Assembly: GCF_021431925.1 (NCBI RefSeq)
Contig: NZ_CP090371.1
Span: 1,550,001 to 1,614,000, forward strand
Origin: Halobaculum sp. CBA1158
GTDB taxonomy: Archaea > Halobacteriota > Halobacteria > Halobacteriales > Haloferacaceae
Reading direction: 5' to 3'
DNA: 64,000 nucleotides
Shown piece by piece: positions 62,721 through 64,000 of the stretch (positions within the stretch are counted from its first letter, which is position 1; every line of letters starts with the position of its first letter). The translations under genes were made by a program, and so were the position numbers. Under the pieces are notes generated by a model, which did not search any database, had not been told where the DNA came from, and saw only the letters and a list, made by a program, of their open reading frames with translations.

Positions 62721-63095
62721 GTGAGTTCTAGAACCGACACGACAGTCGAGGAAGCGATGTCGACGCCGCTGGAGACGATCTCCCCGGACGCGACGGTTCG
62801 GGAGGCCGCGCGACGGATGCGCGACCGGGAGATCAACGCGCTCGTCGTCGTCACCACGCCGCGCGCAATCGTCAGCAACACCGACATCGTCGACGCCGTC
62901 GCCGACGGCCGCGACACGGGCTCGCTGCTGGTCGAGAACGTGATGACGACCGACGTCGAGACCGTCACGCCCGACCTCTACATGCAGGAGGTCGCCGAGA
63001 TGATGACCACCTACGACATCAAACACCTCCCCGTGGTCGACGGGGACTACGTCGGGATGATCTCCTCGACGGACGTCACCGCGTACCTCTCGTAG
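62721..63095 (+). CDS. Two-CBS-domain protein
   Basis: The 124-residue protein consists of a pair of CBS motifs (EEAMSTPLETISPDATVREA, NVMTTDVETVTPDLYMQEVA) with the usual ending HLPVVDGDYVGMISSTDVTA. CBS pairs bind adenine nucleotides and act as energy sensors, alone or by binding partners. The start is GTG at 62721. It has no fused effector domain. The gene is divergent from the FAH gene. Confidence 0.9.
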   Translation: MSSRTDTTVEEAMSTPLETISPDATVREAARRMRDREINALVVVTTPRAIVSNTDIVDAVADGRDTGSLLVENVMTTDVETVTPDLYMQEVAEMMTTYDIKHLPVVDGDYVGMISSTDVTAYLS

Positions 63096-63156
63096 TCGCC
63101 GCCGAGTCGGGCTGATTGGCCCGTCGAAACGGCCACGTCGGGGAGGCCTGAGCCAC

Positions 63157-63192
63157 CGAGGTGATCGGATCCGTCGAGGTGATCGGACCGAT
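63157..63192. repeat. Two-copy 18-bp imperfect repeat
   Basis: cgaggtgatcggatccgt (63157-63174) is repeated at 63175-63192 with changes in the last five bases. It lies in the 129-bp gap between the convergent CBS protein gene and malate synthase gene. No function is evident. Confidence 0.7.
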
Positions 63193-63224
63193 CGAGACCG
63201 TGGGCCCGTCCCGCCCTCGACCGC

Positions 63225-64000
63225 TCAGTTACCGACCTGCGTGGCGCGCTCGACCACGTCAGCGCCGTATATTTCTTCGAGGTCCTCGTGCTGGTCCGGC
63301 CGGTGCTCGTACACGTCCTGGAACAGCGCGATCGGGGTCTGTGCGGCCTGATAGGTCGCCTCGTCCCACATTCGGTCCTTGCTGAGGTCGACCTCGACGC
63401 CGTCGATCGACAGCGTCGCGGACTGTGTCATCGCGATCGCGCCCTTGCCGGCCTCCTTGGCCGCCTCGAACTCCTCCATCGACTCGACGATGTCGTCCAT
63501 GCTCGGGACGTAGGAGGTGCGGTCGAGCAGCGCATCGCGGAGTTCGTCCTCGCTGAGTTCGTGCTCGTCGCCGTCGATCCCGAGCACGTACGAGCCGCCG
63601 GACTCCGAGAGCGAGACCTCGTCGCCGTCGTACACCTCGCGGTCGCCCTCGCTCACGAGTTCGACGTCCTCGCCGTCGACTTCGAGCAGCCACGTGCCGG
63701 TCCTCGGCGGGAGCGGGGCCTTGTTCGCGACCTCGACCTGCGTGGGGGTGAGCGACCAGATGCCGGTCATCCCCTTCGCCCGGTTCGCCTCCATCCGCGC
63801 TTTGTACCCCTCCACGTCGCGGATGTTGTCGTACGGGCCGTCGACGGCGATCAGGCCCGCGGCGCTTGCGCCCTTTGAGGTGTTGTGGCGGAGTTCGGGC
63901 CACTCGGGCAGCTCGCCCGTCGGCGTCATCGCGCGCATGTCCTTCGTGTAGTCGACCTCGCCGTCGACCAGGAGGAACATGCGCTCGAGCGTGTTCGAGG
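63225..64000 (-). CDS. aceB: Malate synthase, haloarchaeal type (C-terminal part)
   Basis: The last 258 residues of a haloarchaeal malate synthase are present; the gene begins beyond the right edge. Matching segments are RMFLLVDGEVDYTKDMRAMT, LRHNTSKGASAAGLIAVDGP, GMTGIWSLTPTQVEVANKAP, and AIAMTQSATLSIDGVEVDL with WDEATYQAAQTPIALFQDVY. This enzyme condenses glyoxylate and acetyl-CoA to malate and belongs to a separate short family in the HpcH/citrate-lyase-beta fold. It usually lies next to isocitrate lyase (aceA), which would be outside the window. Confidence 0.93.
   Translation of the reverse strand, partial: SNTLERMFLLVDGEVDYTKDMRAMTPTGELPEWPELRHNTSKGASAAGLIAVDGPYDNIRDVEGYKARMEANRAKGMTGIWSLTPTQVEVANKAPLPPRTGTWLLEVDGEDVELVSEGDREVYDGDEVSLSESGGSYVLGIDGDEHELSEDELRDALLDRTSYVPSMDDIVESMEEFEAAKEAGKGAIAMTQSATLSIDGVEVDLSKDRMWDEATYQAAQTPIALFQDVYEHRPDQHEDLEEIYGADVVERATQVGN

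Overview
This is a gene-dense stretch of a haloarchaeal chromosome. The evidence is a very high G+C content, strongly acidic proteins, leaderless starts behind short TATA-like boxes, many GTG starts and archaeal-type information genes (L7Ae, S28e, L24e, S17e, L21e, RpoF, aMBF1, CdcH, TmcA). Other markers are dodecin, a three-subunit haloarchaeal acyl-CoA carboxylase, a PGF-CTERM surface protein and the halophile malate synthase. Gene content fits the Haloferacales (Halorubrum/Halobaculum-like); the genus is an inference. I see no transposase, integrase, phage gene, CRISPR array or rRNA. There is one tRNA (Leu, CAA). About 74 protein genes were recognised, two of them cut by the window ends. 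No gap over 300 bases lacks a gene; the longest is 56837-57114, which holds a degenerate repeat.

Layout. 1-11.5 kb: membrane proteins, dodecin, an MscS channel, a frameshifted PAC2-family gene, a TrmB sugar regulator with a TACT-N8-AGTA site in front of it, two M42 peptidases around an AstE/aspartoacylase-like enzyme, DUF309 and tRNA-Leu. 11.5-23.7 kb: an inositol-phosphatase-family enzyme, an Lrp regulator, two tandem HD-domain paralogues followed by an amidohydrolase, a MaoC-like protein, a BKACE enzyme coupled to a tiny four-Cys protein, an amidase, the tRNA acetyltransferase TmcA and a cyclase-family hydrolase. 23.7-31 kb: the L7Ae-S28e-L24e-ndk operon, a gamma carbonic anhydrase, then cofD (F420 synthesis) in a tight operon with a Dus-like barrel, a CitG-like enzyme and a DUF447 protein, followed by S17e and DUF63. 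31-39 kb: acyl-CoA carboxylase (AccC-BCCP, PccX, PccB), a GDPD, and a PfkB kinase overlapping ribose-1,5-bisphosphate isomerase, which together suggest the haloarchaeal pentose-bisphosphate route for nucleoside ribose; then an enoyl-CoA hydratase. 39-46 kb: a MetE-like pair, and two minus-strand runs, rpl21e-rpoF-DUF655 and ksgA-mscS-hemK2. 46-64 kb: divergent moaA and mrp, a duplicated DUF2391 protein, CdcH with a small Hsp20-like partner, panB, an acyl-CoA dehydrogenase/HAD pair, a PGF-CTERM protein, AlaX, aMBF1, a D-2-hydroxyacid dehydrogenase, an FAH-family enzyme, a CBS protein and the C-terminal part of malate synthase.

Most notable: an orphan PGF-CTERM anchor (39100-39225) stranded behind metE; a bulged inverted repeat over the metE promoter; the cofD/Dus/CitG/DUF447 operon, which looks like an unassigned cofactor system; the R1P-kinase/R15P-isomerase pair; a one-base loss in the PAC2 gene; the tandem HD-domain genes; and a hairpin cluster between 16-bp direct repeats beside aMBF1.
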